DNA from: Rhizobiaceae bacterium | GTDB taxonomy: Bacteria > Pseudomonadota > Alphaproteobacteria > Rhizobiales > Rhizobiaceae | Length of the DNA: 64,000 nucleotides | Assembly: GCA_016742175.1 (NCBI GenBank) | Contig: JACVCH010000009.1 | Location: 62,001-126,000 of the forward strand | Direction: 5' to 3' | Part shown: positions 46,791 through 56,050 of the stretch, piece by piece | Numbering within the stretch: the stretch's first letter is position 1 | Layout of the letters: each line of letters opens with the position of its first letter | The notes under the pieces: model-generated | Told to the model about the DNA's origin: nothing | What the model saw: only the letters and a program-made list of their open reading frames with translations | Databases searched by the model: none | Position numbers and translations under genes: made by a program

Positions 46791-47830
46791 TGGCTGCAAC
46801 CGAGACCATGACCGGCGCGCCGGCTCTCCCTGCGGAGAGCTGGCTCGTCCGCGCCCGCCCGTCCTGGGCGGAGGCGGGCGTTGTGCTCGTCATCACCATC
46901 GTCCTCGTCTGGATGGGGCTCGGCGGCACGCGCGCCGGCGGCCTCGTCGCGCCGCTGCTCGGCGGGGCGACGGGCGAGGGGCAGGAGGTCGGCTTCGGGC
47001 TGCATCTGGCGACGGGCATCCTGCTCGGCGGCGCGATCTGGGCCAACCTGATCCTGATCCGACTGGTGCCGTTCAAGGTCCAGATCGCGATCGTCTGGGT
47101 CGAACTTGTCCTGCTCTTCGCGCTCTTCATCACCAGCTTCGACCGCGATCTCGGCGTCTGGTTCGCACCGACCCGCGACGGCGGAACGAACCTCTCCTAC
47201 ATGATCACGACCGGCGCGGTGACGACGCTCTACGTCTCGCTGATCTCGATCGTCATCGCCTCGGTGATCGCACTCGCCGCCGCGCTCGGCAAATTGTCGA
47301 AATCGGGCCCGGCCTATGCGATCGCGACCTTCTACATCTCCTTCTTCCGCGGCACGCCGCTCCTCTTGCAGGTCTACCTGATCTATCTCGGCCTGCCGCA
47401 GCTCGGCCCGCAATTCGCGATGTCGGCCGTGCCGTCCGGCATCATCGCGCTGTCGCTGTGCTACGGCGCGTATCTGGCGGAAATCTTCCGCGCCGGCATC
47501 GTCGGCGTCGCGCATGGCCAGCACGATGCGGCCAAGGCGCTGGGCTTCACGGAAGGCCAGACCTTCCGGCTGATCATCTTCCCGCAGGCGATGCGCCTTA
47601 TCGTGCCGCCCACCGGCAACCAGTTCATCGCCATGCTGAAGGATTCCTCGCTCGTCTCGGTGATGGGCGTGTGGGAACTGACGCGAACGGCGCAGATCAT
47701 CGGCCGACGGGACTTCACCGTCTTCGAAATGCTGATCGCGGCGGCGCTGATCTACTGGGCGATGTCGATCTGCTTCGAACTGATCCAGTCGCGGCTGGAG
47801 AAGCATTACGGCAAGGGGCATGTGAGGTAG
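46790..47830 (+). CDS. Amino-acid ABC transporter permease
   Basis: A 346-residue permease of the HisM/GlnP type. Its N-terminal 130 residues add about three membrane segments not found in short permeases. The C-terminal core (about 140-340) has the EAA loop region GAYLAEIFRAGIVGVAHGQHDAAKALGF. The ATG at 46790 overlaps the binding-protein stop, so the two genes are coupled. The ATPase that should energise it is absent from the next gene position; it may be encoded elsewhere or be shared with another transporter. The stop precedes a family A palindrome. Confidence 0.88.
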   Translation: MAATETMTGAPALPAESWLVRARPSWAEAGVVLVITIVLVWMGLGGTRAGGLVAPLLGGATGEGQEVGFGLHLATGILLGGAIWANLILIRLVPFKVQIAIVWVELVLLFALFITSFDRDLGVWFAPTRDGGTNLSYMITTGAVTTLYVSLISIVIASVIALAAALGKLSKSGPAYAIATFYISFFRGTPLLLQVYLIYLGLPQLGPQFAMSAVPSGIIALSLCYGAYLAEIFRAGIVGVAHGQHDAAKALGFTEGQTFRLIIFPQAMRLIVPPTGNQFIAMLKDSSLVSVMGVWELTRTAQIIGRRDFTVFEMLIAAALIYWAMSICFELIQSRLEKHYGKGHVR

Positions 47831-47851
47831 GGTTCGAGGTGGCGCTTTACG

Positions 47852-47967
47852 GCGCCCCCCTCTGGCCTGCCGGCCATCTCCCCCGCGAGGGGGGAGATCA
47901 CGCACGGCGATGACGAGACTAATCTCCCCCCTTGCGGGGGAGATGGCCGGCAGGCCAGAGGGGGGCG
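47852..47967. repeat. Palindromic intergenic repeat, family A copy 2
   Basis: Arms GGCGCCCCCCTCTGGCC and GGCCAGAGGGGGGCG with inner ATCTCCCCC...GGGGGAGAT hairpins. It lies between the ABC permease gene and kbl. The left flank also shares CTTTACGGC / TCTACGGC with copy 1. Confidence 0.85.
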
Positions 47968-47995
47968 ACATAGGGCACTCGATTCGGAGACAAGC

Positions 47996-49180
47996 GTGAC
48001 AACCACCTTCCTTTCCCACCTCTCCACCGAACTCGACGCCCTCAAATCCCAGGGCCTCTACAAGTCCGAGCGCGTGATTTCGTCGATGCAATCGGCCGAG
48101 ATCACCGCCGACGGGCGCAAGGTGCTGAACTTCTGCGCCAACAACTATCTCGGCCTCGCCGACAATGCCGAACTGCGCGAGACGGCCAAGCACGCGCTCG
48201 ACCGCTACGGCTACGGCATGGCCTCGGTGCGCTTCATCTGCGGCACACAGGAGGAGCACAAGGCGCTCGAGGCGCGCATCTCCGCTTTCCTCGGGTTCGA
48301 GGACACGATCCTCTATTCCTCCTGCTTCGACGCCAATGCCGGCCTGTTCGAGACGCTGCTCTCGGACGAGGACGCCATCATCTCCGATGCGCTCAATCAC
48401 GCCTCGATCATCGACGGCGTGCGGCTGTCGAAGGCGAAGCGCTACCGCTACGCCAACAACGACATGGGCGAACTCGAAGCGCGGCTGAAGGAAGCCGCCG
48501 ACGCGCGCTTCCGGCTGATCGCAACTGACGGCGTCTTCTCGATGGACGGCATCATCGCCAACCTTCAGGGCGTTTGCGACCTTGCGGAAAAATACGACGC
48601 GATGGTGATGGTCGACGACAGCCATGCGGTCGGCTTCGTCGGCGAACACGGCCGCGGTTCGATCGAGCATTGCGCCGTCGAGGGCCGGGTCGATATCGTC
48701 ACCGGAACGCTCGGCAAGGCGCTCGGTGGCGCGTCGGGCGGCTACACGTCGGGCCGGCGCGAGGTCGTCGACTGGCTGCGCCAGCGCTCGCGGCCGTATC
48801 TCTTTTCCAACACGCTGGCGCCGGTGATCGCGGCGACGTCGCTGAAAGTCTTCGACATGGTCGAGAACGGCGACGCCCTGCGCCGGCATTTGAACGACAA
48901 TGCCAAGCGGTTCAGGGCGGGCATGGAGAAGGCCGGCTTCACGCTCGCCGGCGCCGACCATGCGATCATCCCGGTCATGCTCGGCGACGCGCAGGTGGCG
49001 AAAGACATGGCCGACCGGCTGATGGACCACGGCATTTATGTCATCGGCTTCTCATTCCCCGTCGTGCCGAAGGGGCAGGCGCGGATCAGGACGCAGATGT
49101 CGGCGGCGCACTCCGTCGAGGATATCGATCGGGCGGTGGAGGCGTTTGCGGCGGTGGGGAAAGAGATGGGGGTGGTTTGA
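47996..49180 (+). CDS. kbl: 2-amino-3-ketobutyrate CoA ligase
   Basis: A 394-residue PLP enzyme of the alpha-oxoamine synthase family, cleaving 2-amino-3-ketobutyrate with CoA to glycine and acetyl-CoA in threonine breakdown. The fold-type I PLP motif with the lysine lies in [18 protein letters not shown], and the [11 protein letters not shown] start is diagnostic of the family. It starts at GTG 47996 and lies between two palindromic repeats, followed by tdh, which supplies its substrate. Confidence 0.93.
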   Translation: MTTTFLSHLSTELDALKSQGLYKSERVISSMQSAEITADGRKVLNFCANNYLGLADNAELRETAKHALDRYGYGMASVRFICGTQEEHKALEARISAFLGFEDTILYSSCFDANAGLFETLLSDEDAIISDALNHASIIDGVRLSKAKRYRYANNDMGELEARLKEAADARFRLIATDGVFSMDGIIANLQGVCDLAEKYDAMVMVDDSHAVGFVGEHGRGSIEHCAVEGRVDIVTGTLGKALGGASGGYTSGRREVVDWLRQRSRPYLFSNTLAPVIAATSLKVFDMVENGDALRRHLNDNAKRFRAGMEKAGFTLAGADHAIIPVMLGDAQVAKDMADRLMDHGIYVIGFSFPVVPKGQARIRTQMSAAHSVEDIDRAVEAFAAVGKEMGVV

Positions 49181-49196
49181 TGCTTGCGCCATTCGA

Positions 49197-49339
49197 CCCC
49201 CACTCCGGTTTGCTGCGCAAACCACCTCTCCCCCGATCGACGGGGGAGAGGAAGCGCTGCCGCAATGTCGCGGCTCATCCAGCTTGGGTTCCTCTACCCC
49301 GGGCAGGGGGAGAGGTGGCGCGAAGCGCCGGAGTGGGGG
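49197..49339. repeat. Palindromic intergenic repeat, family B copy 3 (CCCCCACTCC type)
   Basis: Bounded by CCCCCACTCCGG and CCGGAGTGGGGG with inner CACCTCTCCCCC and GGGGGAGAGGTGG arms. It separates kbl from tdh. Confidence 0.8.
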
Positions 49340-49373
49340 TGATTTGCGGACTTTCCGCTACAGGGAGCTTCCC

Positions 49374-50408
49374 ATGTCCAACATGATGCGCGCACTCGTC
49401 AAAGCCAGGGCCGAGCCCGGCATCTGGATGGAAGAGGTGCCGCTTCCGCAAGTCGGCCCCAACGACGTGCTGATCAAGGTCAAGAAATCCGCGATCTGCG
49501 GCACCGACGTCCACATCTTCAACTGGGACCAGTGGGCGCAGAAGACCGTGCCGGTGCCGATGGTGACGGGTCATGAATTCGTCGGCGAAGTCGCTGATTT
49601 CGGCGCGGCGGTCACCGAATACAAGGTCGGCCAGCGCGTCTCGGGCGAGGGGCATATCGTGTGCGGCCATTGCCGCAACTGCCGCGCCGGGCGTGGGCAC
49701 CTGTGCCGCAACACGCTCGGCGTCGGCGTTAACCGGCCGGGCTCGTTCGCCGAATATCTCGTGCTTCCGAAGCACAATGTCGTGCCGATCCCCGACGATG
49801 TGCCGGACGAGATCGCCGCGATCTTCGATCCGCTTGGCAACGCCGTCCACACCGCGCTCTCCTTCGATCTGGTCGGCGAGGACGTGCTGGTGACGGGCGC
49901 AGGGCCGATCGGCATCATGGGCGCGCTGGTGGCGCAGGCGGTGGGTGCGCGAAAGGTCGTCATCACGGACATCAACCCGGTTCGCCTCGACCTCGCACGC
50001 AAGATGAAGATCCACCACGTCGTCGACGCCTCGAAGGAGAGCCTGCGCGACGTGATGCGCGAGGAGGGGATGACCGAGGGCTTCGATGTCGGGCTCGAAA
50101 TGTCGGGCTCGGCGGCCGCGTTCCGCGATATGATCGACACGATGAACAATGGCGGCAAGATCGCCATCCTCGGCATCGCGCCGACCGGCTTTGAGATCGA
50201 CTGGAACAAGGTCATCTTCAAGATGCTGACGCTAAAGGGAATCTACGGCCGCGAGATGTTCGAGACCTGGTACAAGATGATCGCGCTGGTGCAGGGGCCG
50301 CTCGACGTGTCGGGCCTGATCACCCACCGCATCGGCATCGACGACTACGCGGAAGGCTTCGACGCGATGCGCTCGGGCAATTCCGGCAAGGTCGTGATGG
50401 ACTGGTAG
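49374..50408 (+). CDS. tdh: L-threonine 3-dehydrogenase
   Basis: A 344-residue zinc-dependent medium-chain dehydrogenase oxidising threonine to 2-amino-3-ketobutyrate. The catalytic zinc ligands are in ICGTDVH and GHEF, the structural zinc cysteines in [15 protein letters not shown], and the NAD-binding motif is [15 protein letters not shown]. With kbl it forms the threonine-to-glycine pathway. The start [10 protein letters not shown] is preceded by CAGGGAGC. It is not directly coupled to kbl because a palindromic repeat lies in between. Confidence 0.95.
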   Translation: MSNMMRALVKARAEPGIWMEEVPLPQVGPNDVLIKVKKSAICGTDVHIFNWDQWAQKTVPVPMVTGHEFVGEVADFGAAVTEYKVGQRVSGEGHIVCGHCRNCRAGRGHLCRNTLGVGVNRPGSFAEYLVLPKHNVVPIPDDVPDEIAAIFDPLGNAVHTALSFDLVGEDVLVTGAGPIGIMGALVAQAVGARKVVITDINPVRLDLARKMKIHHVVDASKESLRDVMREEGMTEGFDVGLEMSGSAAAFRDMIDTMNNGGKIAILGIAPTGFEIDWNKVIFKMLTLKGIYGREMFETWYKMIALVQGPLDVSGLITHRIGIDDYAEGFDAMRSGNSGKVVMDW

Positions 50409-50485
50409 GCATTTTCATTCTCAAGATGGCGGCTTTTTTGGAACGCCGGACGTTGCGGCAGAGGCGTATCGGCTGCTAGGCGGCG

Positions 50486-51016
50486 ATGTCCCCGCCAACC
50501 GATCGATCCCGCATGCGCACCTTCCTCAAATCCCTTTCCACCCGTCACGAACCGCCGGTCGACACCGTCGCCAATCTGAAGGCCGGGTTCGCCGCGATCC
50601 TCGGCATGGCGATCGTCGGCAAGCTGGCGGCCATGACCGGCCTGCCGCTCCTTCTGGCGCCGCTCGGCGCGACCGCGGGCCTGCTCTTCGGCCAGCCGTC
50701 GAGCCCGCTGTCGCAGCCCATCAACGTGATGGGTGGCTATTTGATCGGCACGATCGTCTGCGAGGCGGCCTTCCTCGCCTTTCCCGGCGACTGGCTGGCG
50801 GCGGCGGTCGCGGTGGGCGTCACCATCGTCCTGATGCGCGGCCTGCGCGTCACGCACTCGCCCGCCGCCGCACTGCCAATCCTCGGCTTCGGCCGCGGCC
50901 TCCATGGAATCGAACTCTTCGTGGTGATCTTCATCGGCTGCGTGGTGCTGATCGCGCTGGCGATGGTCATCCACAACATCCCGCCCAAGCGGGATTATCC
51001 ACATCGGGTGGAGTGA
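50486..51016 (+). CDS. HPP-family membrane protein
   Basis: A 176-residue integral membrane protein of the HPP family, with four to five hydrophobic segments (about residues 36-52, 57-75, 88-130 and 145-166). The HEPPVDT stretch in place of the H-P-P motif, GATAGLLFGQPSSPLSQPINVMGG and HSPAAALPILGFG are typical. HPP proteins are involved in nitrite transport in some bacteria and chloroplasts; role here unknown. The gene is convergent with the MarR gene (3-base gap). The start at 50486 is preferred; an ATG nine codons later is possible. Confidence 0.85.
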   Translation: MSPPTDRSRMRTFLKSLSTRHEPPVDTVANLKAGFAAILGMAIVGKLAAMTGLPLLLAPLGATAGLLFGQPSSPLSQPINVMGGYLIGTIVCEAAFLAFPGDWLAAAVAVGVTIVLMRGLRVTHSPAAALPILGFGRGLHGIELFVVIFIGCVVLIALAMVIHNIPPKRDYPHRVE

Positions 51017-51019
51017 CGT

Positions 51020-51451
51020 TCAAGCGCCGCCCGCGCGTTCCAGCGCGGCGAGGCCGCGCAGGACGGCGTCGCGGTCGGCGGACGACATGTTGGCGAGGAG
51101 GTTTTCCTCGAAGGAATTCGCGAAGGGCACGAGTTCGCGATAGGCGGCCTGGCCGGCTTTCGTCAACGTCAGATGTTCGACGCGGCGGTCTTCCGCGCTC
51201 GGCGACCGCTTCAGCCAGAGCCGCTTTTCGAGCGCCGAGACGGCGCGGCTGACCTTCGTCTTGTGCATCGCCGAATGCTGGCCGACGGCAGTCGCCGTCA
51301 TCGTCTCGTACTGGCCGAGGGCGGCGAGCAGCCGCCATTCGGGCCGCGTGAGGCCGTAGCGGTCGCGGTAGATCTTCGCGAAATCGCGGCTGATGACATC
51401 CGCCAGCCGGTTCAACCGATAGGGAAGAAAGCGTTCGAGCTCGAGCGTCAT
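51020..51451 (-). CDS. MarR-family transcriptional regulator, divergent from hmgA
   Basis: A 143-residue winged-helix regulator. The recognition region lies at about 55-85 ([22 protein letters not shown]), followed by the wing with [13 protein letters not shown]. MarR proteins are small-molecule-responsive repressors. It starts 79 bases from the hmgA start on the opposite strand with repeats between them, so it is expected to control the homogentisate operon, presumably induced by an aromatic intermediate. The inducer is unknown. Confidence 0.88.
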   Translation of the reverse strand: MTLELERFLPYRLNRLADVISRDFAKIYRDRYGLTRPEWRLLAALGQYETMTATAVGQHSAMHKTKVSRAVSALEKRLWLKRSPSAEDRRVEHLTLTKAGQAAYRELVPFANSFEENLLANMSSADRDAVLRGLAALERAGGA

Positions 51452-51463
51452 CGGGCGCCGTTG

Positions 51464-51495
51464 ATGGTTACATTTTCAATGGTTACGAATGCAAC
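51464..51495. promoter_or_regulatory. Repeats in the MarR-hmgA divergent promoter (candidate operator)
   Basis: ATGGTTAC occurs at 51464-51471 and 51479-51486 (15-base spacing), and GTTAC-GAAT-GCAAC at 51482-51495 is an imperfect palindrome. MarR dimers bind such short palindromes. The repeats are seen; binding is inferred. Confidence 0.4.
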
Positions 51496-51529
51496 GAAAT
51501 GCACGGAACGTCAAATCCGGGAGGTCGCC

Positions 51530-52897
51530 ATGAACGAGATGAGCAAAGTGCTCGGCCACACGTCGCCGGCGAAAAAGCCGAAGGCGCGCTTCGACTACAT
51601 GCCGGGCTTCGGCAACGACTTCGAGACGGAGAGCCTGCCCGGCGCGCTGCCGCAGGGCATGAACTCGCCGCAGCGCCCCGCCTATGGCCTCTATGCCGAG
51701 CAATTGTCCGGCTCGCCCTTCACCGCGCCGCGTGGCACCAACGAGCGCTCCTGGCTCTACCGCATCCGCCCGTCCGTGAAGCACCACCGCCGCTTCAAGC
51801 CCTACGACCTGCCGCTCTGGCTCTCCGCCCCGTCGAAGGGCGAGCATGAACTGCCGCTCGGCCAGTTCCGCTGGAACCCGGTGCCGATCCCGGCGGAGAA
51901 AACCGATTTCATCTCCGGCATGCGCACCATGACGCTCGCCGGCGACGTGCTCGGCCAGGCGGGCATGGCGGCGCATGTCTATGTCGCCAATGCCGACATG
52001 GTGGACGACCATTTCTTCAACGCCGACGGCGAGATGCTGGTCGTGCCGCAGGACGGCGGCGTGCGCTTCCTGACCGAGATGGGCGCGATCGAGGTCGAGC
52101 CCGGCGAAATCTGCATCCTGCCGCGCGGGCTGACCTTCAAGGTCGAGCTGATGGGAAAGACCGCGCGCGGATATATGTGCGAAAACTACGGCGCCAAGTT
52201 CACGCTGCCCGATCGCGGGCCGATCGGCGCCAACTGTCTTGCCAATCCGCGCGACTTCAAGACGCCCGTTGCCTGGTACGAGGACAAGGAGACGCCCTGC
52301 CGGATCGTCGTCAAATGGTGCGGCCAGTTCCACGTCACCGAGATCGGCCATTCGCCGCTCGACGTCGTCGCGTGGCACGGCAATTACGCGCCCTACAAAT
52401 ACGATCTCGCGACCTTCTCGCCCGTCGGCGCGATCCTGTTCGACCATCCCGACCCGTCGATCTTTACCGTGCTGACGGCGCCCTCGGGCGAGGAGGGGAC
52501 GGCGAACATCGACTTCGTCATCTTCCCGCCGCGCTGGATGGTGGCCGAGAACACGTTCCGCCCGCCCTGGTATCACCGCAACATCATGTCCGAATTCATG
52601 GGCCTGATCCGCGGCCAGTACGACGCCAAGGAAGAAGGCTTCGTGCCCGGCGGCATGAGCCTCCACAACATGATGCTGGCGCACGGCCCGGACGCGGGCG
52701 GCTTCGAGAAGGCCTCGCGTGCGGATCTGAAGGCGGTGAAGCTGGAAAACACCATGGCCTTCATGTTCGAAACGCGCTTCCCGCAGCTCGTGACGAAATA
52801 CGGGCTTGGGCTGGAGACGCTGCAGGACGACTACATCGACTGCTGGAGCGACCTGAAGAAGCGGTTTGACGGGACGATTGAAGGCAATTGGAGCTGA
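51530..52897 (+). CDS. hmgA: Homogentisate 1,2-dioxygenase
   Basis: A 455-residue iron(II) dioxygenase opening the homogentisate ring to maleylacetoacetate, the central step of tyrosine and phenylacetate-type breakdown. It has the [16 protein letters not shown] start, the [12 protein letters not shown] segment with His and Glu iron ligands and the later His in NMMLAHGPD. Normal length. GGGAGG precedes the ATG at 51530. It is controlled from a promoter shared with the MarR gene. A family A palindrome follows its stop and separates it from the fumarylacetoacetase-family gene. Confidence 0.97.
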   Translation: MNEMSKVLGHTSPAKKPKARFDYMPGFGNDFETESLPGALPQGMNSPQRPAYGLYAEQLSGSPFTAPRGTNERSWLYRIRPSVKHHRRFKPYDLPLWLSAPSKGEHELPLGQFRWNPVPIPAEKTDFISGMRTMTLAGDVLGQAGMAAHVYVANADMVDDHFFNADGEMLVVPQDGGVRFLTEMGAIEVEPGEICILPRGLTFKVELMGKTARGYMCENYGAKFTLPDRGPIGANCLANPRDFKTPVAWYEDKETPCRIVVKWCGQFHVTEIGHSPLDVVAWHGNYAPYKYDLATFSPVGAILFDHPDPSIFTVLTAPSGEEGTANIDFVIFPPRWMVAENTFRPPWYHRNIMSEFMGLIRGQYDAKEEGFVPGGMSLHNMMLAHGPDAGGFEKASRADLKAVKLENTMAFMFETRFPQLVTKYGLGLETLQDDYIDCWSDLKKRFDGTIEGNWS

Positions 52898-52900
52898 TGT

Positions 52901-53062
52901 GACACCCCCCTCTGGCCTGCCGGCCATCTCCCCCTCAAGGGGGGAGATCACGCACGTCCTGTTCGCCGACGGCCATGAGACGGTGGCGAGCAGTGTGCGA
53001 TATCTCGGCGAATGATCTCCCCCCTTGAGGGGGAGATGGCCGGCAGGCCAGAGGGGGGTGTC
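52901..53062. repeat. Palindromic intergenic repeat, family A copy 3 (long spacer)
   Basis: Arms GACACCCCCCTCTGGCCTG and CAGGCCAGAGGGGGGTGTC with inner ATCTCCCCC...GGGGGAGAT hairpins and a longer middle (about 55 bases). Same family as 8310-8425 and 47852-47967. It lies between hmgA and the fumarylacetoacetase-family gene. Confidence 0.85.
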
Positions 53063-53139
53063 GACGCAGAAAAGAAGCAGTGACCGCTGGCTTCGACATG
53101 CTAGCGTGCAGGGCAAACTGAAAAGGGGATGGAGACCGC

Positions 53140-54162
53140 ATGAAACTTGCCACGCTGAAGAACGGCACGCGCGATGGAAAACTGGTGCTCGTGTCGCGCG
53201 ACCTGACGCGCTCCACGGATGCGTCCTTCCTCGCCCCGACGCTGCAGGCCGCGCTCGACAATTGGCGCCGCATCGCGCCGCATCTGGAAGCGCTGGCCGA
53301 AAGCCTCGAGCATGGCGCGGTGCCGACCGAGCGCTTCCACGAGCACGACGCGATGTCGCCCCTGCCGCGCGCCTATCAGTGGGCGGACGGGTCGGCCTAC
53401 GTCAATCACGTCGAGCTCGTGCGCAAGGCGCGCGATGCCGAGATGCCGGCGACGTTCTGGACCGAGCCCCTCATGTATCAGGGCGGCGCCGACAGTTTCC
53501 TCGGGCCGCGCGATCCGATCGTGATGGCCGACGAAGCCTATGGCATCGACATGGAAGGCGAGGTCGCCGTCATCGTCGACGACGTGCCGATGGGCGCGAG
53601 CCGCGACCAGGCGCGCGAAGCGATCCGGCTGGTGATGCTCGTCAATGACGTGTCGCTGCGCGGCCTGATCCCGGCCGAACTCGGCAAGGGCTTCGGCTTC
53701 TTCCAGTCCAAACCGTCCTCGGCCTTCTCGCCGGTCGCGGTGACGCCGGACGAACTTGGCGATGCCTGGGACGGCGGCAAGCTCTCGCTGCCCTTGATGG
53801 TCGACTACAACGGCAAGCCGTTCGGCCGCGCGAACGCCGGCATCGACATGACCTTCGACTTCCCGACCCTGATCGCCCACGCGGCGAAGACGCGGCCTTT
53901 GGTGGCAGGCTCGATCATCGGCTCGGGCACGGTGTCGAACAAGCTCGACGGCGGGCCGGGCAAGCCGGTGGATGCCGGCGGCGTCGGCTATTCCTGCATC
54001 GCCGAAATCCGCACCATCGAAACGATCGAAACCGGCAAGGCGGCAACGCCATTCATGCGCTTCGGAGACACGGTGAGGATCGAGATGAAGGACAAGGCCG
54101 GCCATTCGATCTTCGGCGCGATCGAGCAGGTGGTGGAGAAGTACGAGCGCGCGATCGGCTGA
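53140..54162 (+). CDS. Fumarylacetoacetase-family hydrolase
   Basis: A 340-residue protein of the FAH family. The N-terminal 120 residues are variable; the FAH core (about 125-335) shows GIDMEGEVAVIVDDVPMG (acidic metal ligands Glu/Asp), LVMLVNDVSLRG, GFFQSKPSSAFSP and a GSGTVSNKL segment. In the tyrosine pathway it would split fumarylacetoacetate to fumarate and acetoacetate, or act on a related 3-oxo acid. The family is broad, so the symbol fahA is left out, but placing it directly after hmgA makes this role the most likely. It lies between two palindromic repeats. Confidence 0.85.
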   Translation: MKLATLKNGTRDGKLVLVSRDLTRSTDASFLAPTLQAALDNWRRIAPHLEALAESLEHGAVPTERFHEHDAMSPLPRAYQWADGSAYVNHVELVRKARDAEMPATFWTEPLMYQGGADSFLGPRDPIVMADEAYGIDMEGEVAVIVDDVPMGASRDQAREAIRLVMLVNDVSLRGLIPAELGKGFGFFQSKPSSAFSPVAVTPDELGDAWDGGKLSLPLMVDYNGKPFGRANAGIDMTFDFPTLIAHAAKTRPLVAGSIIGSGTVSNKLDGGPGKPVDAGGVGYSCIAEIRTIETIETGKAATPFMRFGDTVRIEMKDKAGHSIFGAIEQVVEKYERAIG

Positions 54163-54180
54163 GGATCGCGCGGCGAAGCA

Positions 54181-54328
54181 CCCCCACTCCGTCGCGCTTC
54201 GCGCGCCACCTCTCCCCCTGCCCCGGGGGAGAGGAAATGCGCTTCATCGGCGGCGGCGCTTTTCCAGCCTGGGTTCCTCTCCCCTTTTGAGGGGGAGAGG
54301 TGGCCCGCGCAGCGGGACGGAGTGGGGG
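54181..54328. repeat. Palindromic intergenic repeat, family B copy 4 (CCCCCACTCC type)
   Basis: Bounded by CCCCCACTCCG and CGGAGTGGGGG with inner CACCTCTCCCCC and GGGGGAGAGGTGG arms. It separates the fumarylacetoacetase-family gene from the MBL gene. Same type as 49197-49339. Confidence 0.8.
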
Positions 54329-54359
54329 TATGGCGCATAATGAGCAGTTTGGAGCACAC

Positions 54360-55310
54360 ATGACCAAGAACTTCGCATCCACCGGCGACATGGCCGAGAA
54401 GACCGTCTCCTTCACCGAGATCGGCCGTGACCTGTGGGCGTTCACCGCCGAGGGCGATCCGAACACCGGCGTCATCATCGGCGACGATTCGGTCATGATC
54501 ATCGACGCGCAGGCGACGCCGCGTCTGGCGAACAAGGTCATCGAGAAGATCCGCACCGTCACCGACAAGCCGATCAAGTACGTGACGCTGTCGCACTACC
54601 ACGCGGTGCGCGTGCTCGGCGCGTCGGCCTATGGCGCGTCGGAAATCTTCATGTCGGAAAAGGCCCGTTCGATGGTGGTCGAGCGCGGGCAGGAGGACTG
54701 GGATTCGGAGTTCGGCCGCTTCCCGCGCCTCTTCCAGGGCCATGAATCGATCCCCGGCCTGACCTGGCCGACCATGACCTTCAACGACCGGCTGACCGTC
54801 CACATGGGCAAGCGCCGCGTCGACCTGATGTTCCTCGGCCGGGCCCATACGGCGGGCGACATCGTCGCCTACGTGCCGGACGAGAACGTGATGTTCACCG
54901 GCGACATCGTCGAATACCACTCGGCCTGCTATTGCGGCGACGGTCACTTTGGCGACTGGCCGATGACGCTGGAGGAAATCCGCGCCTTCGACCTCGATGC
55001 CATAGCGCCCGGCCGCGGCGACGCGCTGGTCGGCCCGGCCATGGTCAACGACGCGATCGACAGTACCGCCGATTTCGTCATATCGACCTACCGCCCGATT
55101 GCCCGCGTGGCGCAGGGCGGCGGCTCGCTGAAGGAAGCCTGGGACGCGTGCCGGCAGGTGTGCGATCCGAAATTCGGCGACTACGCGATCTACGAACACT
55201 GCCTCCCCTTCAACGTCGCCCGCGCCTATGACGAGGCGCTGGGGATCGACACGCCGCGGATCTGGACGGCTGAGCGGGACAAGGCGATGTGGGGAGAGTT
55301 GCAGGCGTGA
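54360..55310 (+). CDS. MBL-fold hydrolase with degenerate metal motif
   Basis: A 316-residue metallo-beta-lactamase-fold protein. The usual HxHxDH motif reads H-Y-H-A-V-R here (in LSHYHAVRVLGAS), so the Asp and third His of the second metal site are lost, while later motifs GRAHTAGD (His) and FTGDIVEY (Asp) are kept. This variant recurs in alphaproteobacterial homologues beside homogentisate genes as far as I recall, so it may be a distinct subfamily with one metal. The ATG at 54360 is chosen for the GGAG six bases before it. Substrate unknown; a thioester or lactone of aromatic breakdown is possible. Confidence 0.8.
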   Translation: MTKNFASTGDMAEKTVSFTEIGRDLWAFTAEGDPNTGVIIGDDSVMIIDAQATPRLANKVIEKIRTVTDKPIKYVTLSHYHAVRVLGASAYGASEIFMSEKARSMVVERGQEDWDSEFGRFPRLFQGHESIPGLTWPTMTFNDRLTVHMGKRRVDLMFLGRAHTAGDIVAYVPDENVMFTGDIVEYHSACYCGDGHFGDWPMTLEEIRAFDLDAIAPGRGDALVGPAMVNDAIDSTADFVISTYRPIARVAQGGGSLKEAWDACRQVCDPKFGDYAIYEHCLPFNVARAYDEALGIDTPRIWTAERDKAMWGELQA

Positions 55311-55320
55311 TGGACGGGCT

Positions 55321-55490
55321 GTGGGCTTCAAGTCCCCCACCCTCTATCCCTCCCCTCAAGGGGGAGGGAGGGCGTCCGCGTGTATGCCTAATCTTCGGCG
55401 AGGCGCCTAGCTCGGCAAAATGTCCTGCAACGCCGACGTCTCCCTCCCCCTTGGGGGGAGGGATAGAGGGTGGGGGTAACTGAAGCCCAC
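55321..55490. repeat. Large palindromic intergenic repeat, family C
   Basis: Outer arms GTGGGCTTCAAGTCCCCCAC and TGGGGGTAACTGAAGCCCAC (imperfect), then CCTCTATCCCTCCC and GGGAGGGATAGAGG, with a GGGGGAGGGAGG inner part. A third distinct repeat type in three successive gaps of this operon. It lies between the MBL and DinB genes. Confidence 0.8.
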
Positions 55491-55516
55491 GAAGCTTCAG
55501 TAACGGAAGGAAATAC

Positions 55517-56050
55517 ATGACCAACCTGCAGCGACATTTCTCCGCCATGGCGCGCAACAATCGCTGGTCGAACCATGTCCTGCTGCGCGCCTGCGCCGAA
55601 CTCGACGGCGCGGCCTTCACGGCAACCGGTACCTCGTTCTTCCCCTCCGTCGCCGCGACGCTCTCGCACAATCACTTCGTCGACCTCTACTACATCGACG
55701 CACTCGAAGAGGGCGGTCGGGGCGAGCGGGTCTATGACGACGAGATCGTGTTCGCCCACGCATCCGACCTTGCGCCGCTGCAATTGGCGGCGGACGAGCG
55801 GCTGATCGCTTTCTGCGACCGGCTGGCCGAAGCCGACATGGAGCGCGTCGTCGTCACGGATCGCGGCCATAAGGGACAATTCCCCGAGCGCGTCGACCAC
55901 GTCCTCGCCCATCTCTTCCAGCACCAGATCCACCATCGCGGGCAGGCCCATGCGATGCTGGCGGGAACGGATGTGAAGCCGCCGCAGCTCGACGAGTTCT
56001 TCCTCGCCTTCGAGCGCGATCCCGAGATCGGGCGGATGGGGCTCGCCTGA
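55517..56050 (+). CDS. DinB-family (DinB/MDMPI superfamily) protein
   Basis: A 177-residue four-helix bundle protein of the DinB family. The conserved metal-binding histidines are in ATLSHNHFVDLYY (one His) and FQHQIHHRGQAHAM (two His). The superfamily contains mycothiol-dependent maleylpyruvate isomerase and bacillithiol transferases; it is a candidate isomerase or thiol-dependent enzyme. In this operon, where no GST-type maleylacetoacetate isomerase is encoded, it could isomerise maleylacetoacetate, but that is inference. It is coupled to the flavin monooxygenase gene (TGATG). Confidence 0.85.
   Translation: MTNLQRHFSAMARNNRWSNHVLLRACAELDGAAFTATGTSFFPSVAATLSHNHFVDLYYIDALEEGGRGERVYDDEIVFAHASDLAPLQLAADERLIAFCDRLAEADMERVVVTDRGHKGQFPERVDHVLAHLFQHQIHHRGQAHAMLAGTDVKPPQLDEFFLAFERDPEIGRMGLA

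Noticed and set aside
46643..49030. Long minus-strand open frame opposite the ABC permease and kbl genes
   Set aside because: Antisense shadow of recognised genes across a palindromic repeat; no domain, composition of a complementary frame.
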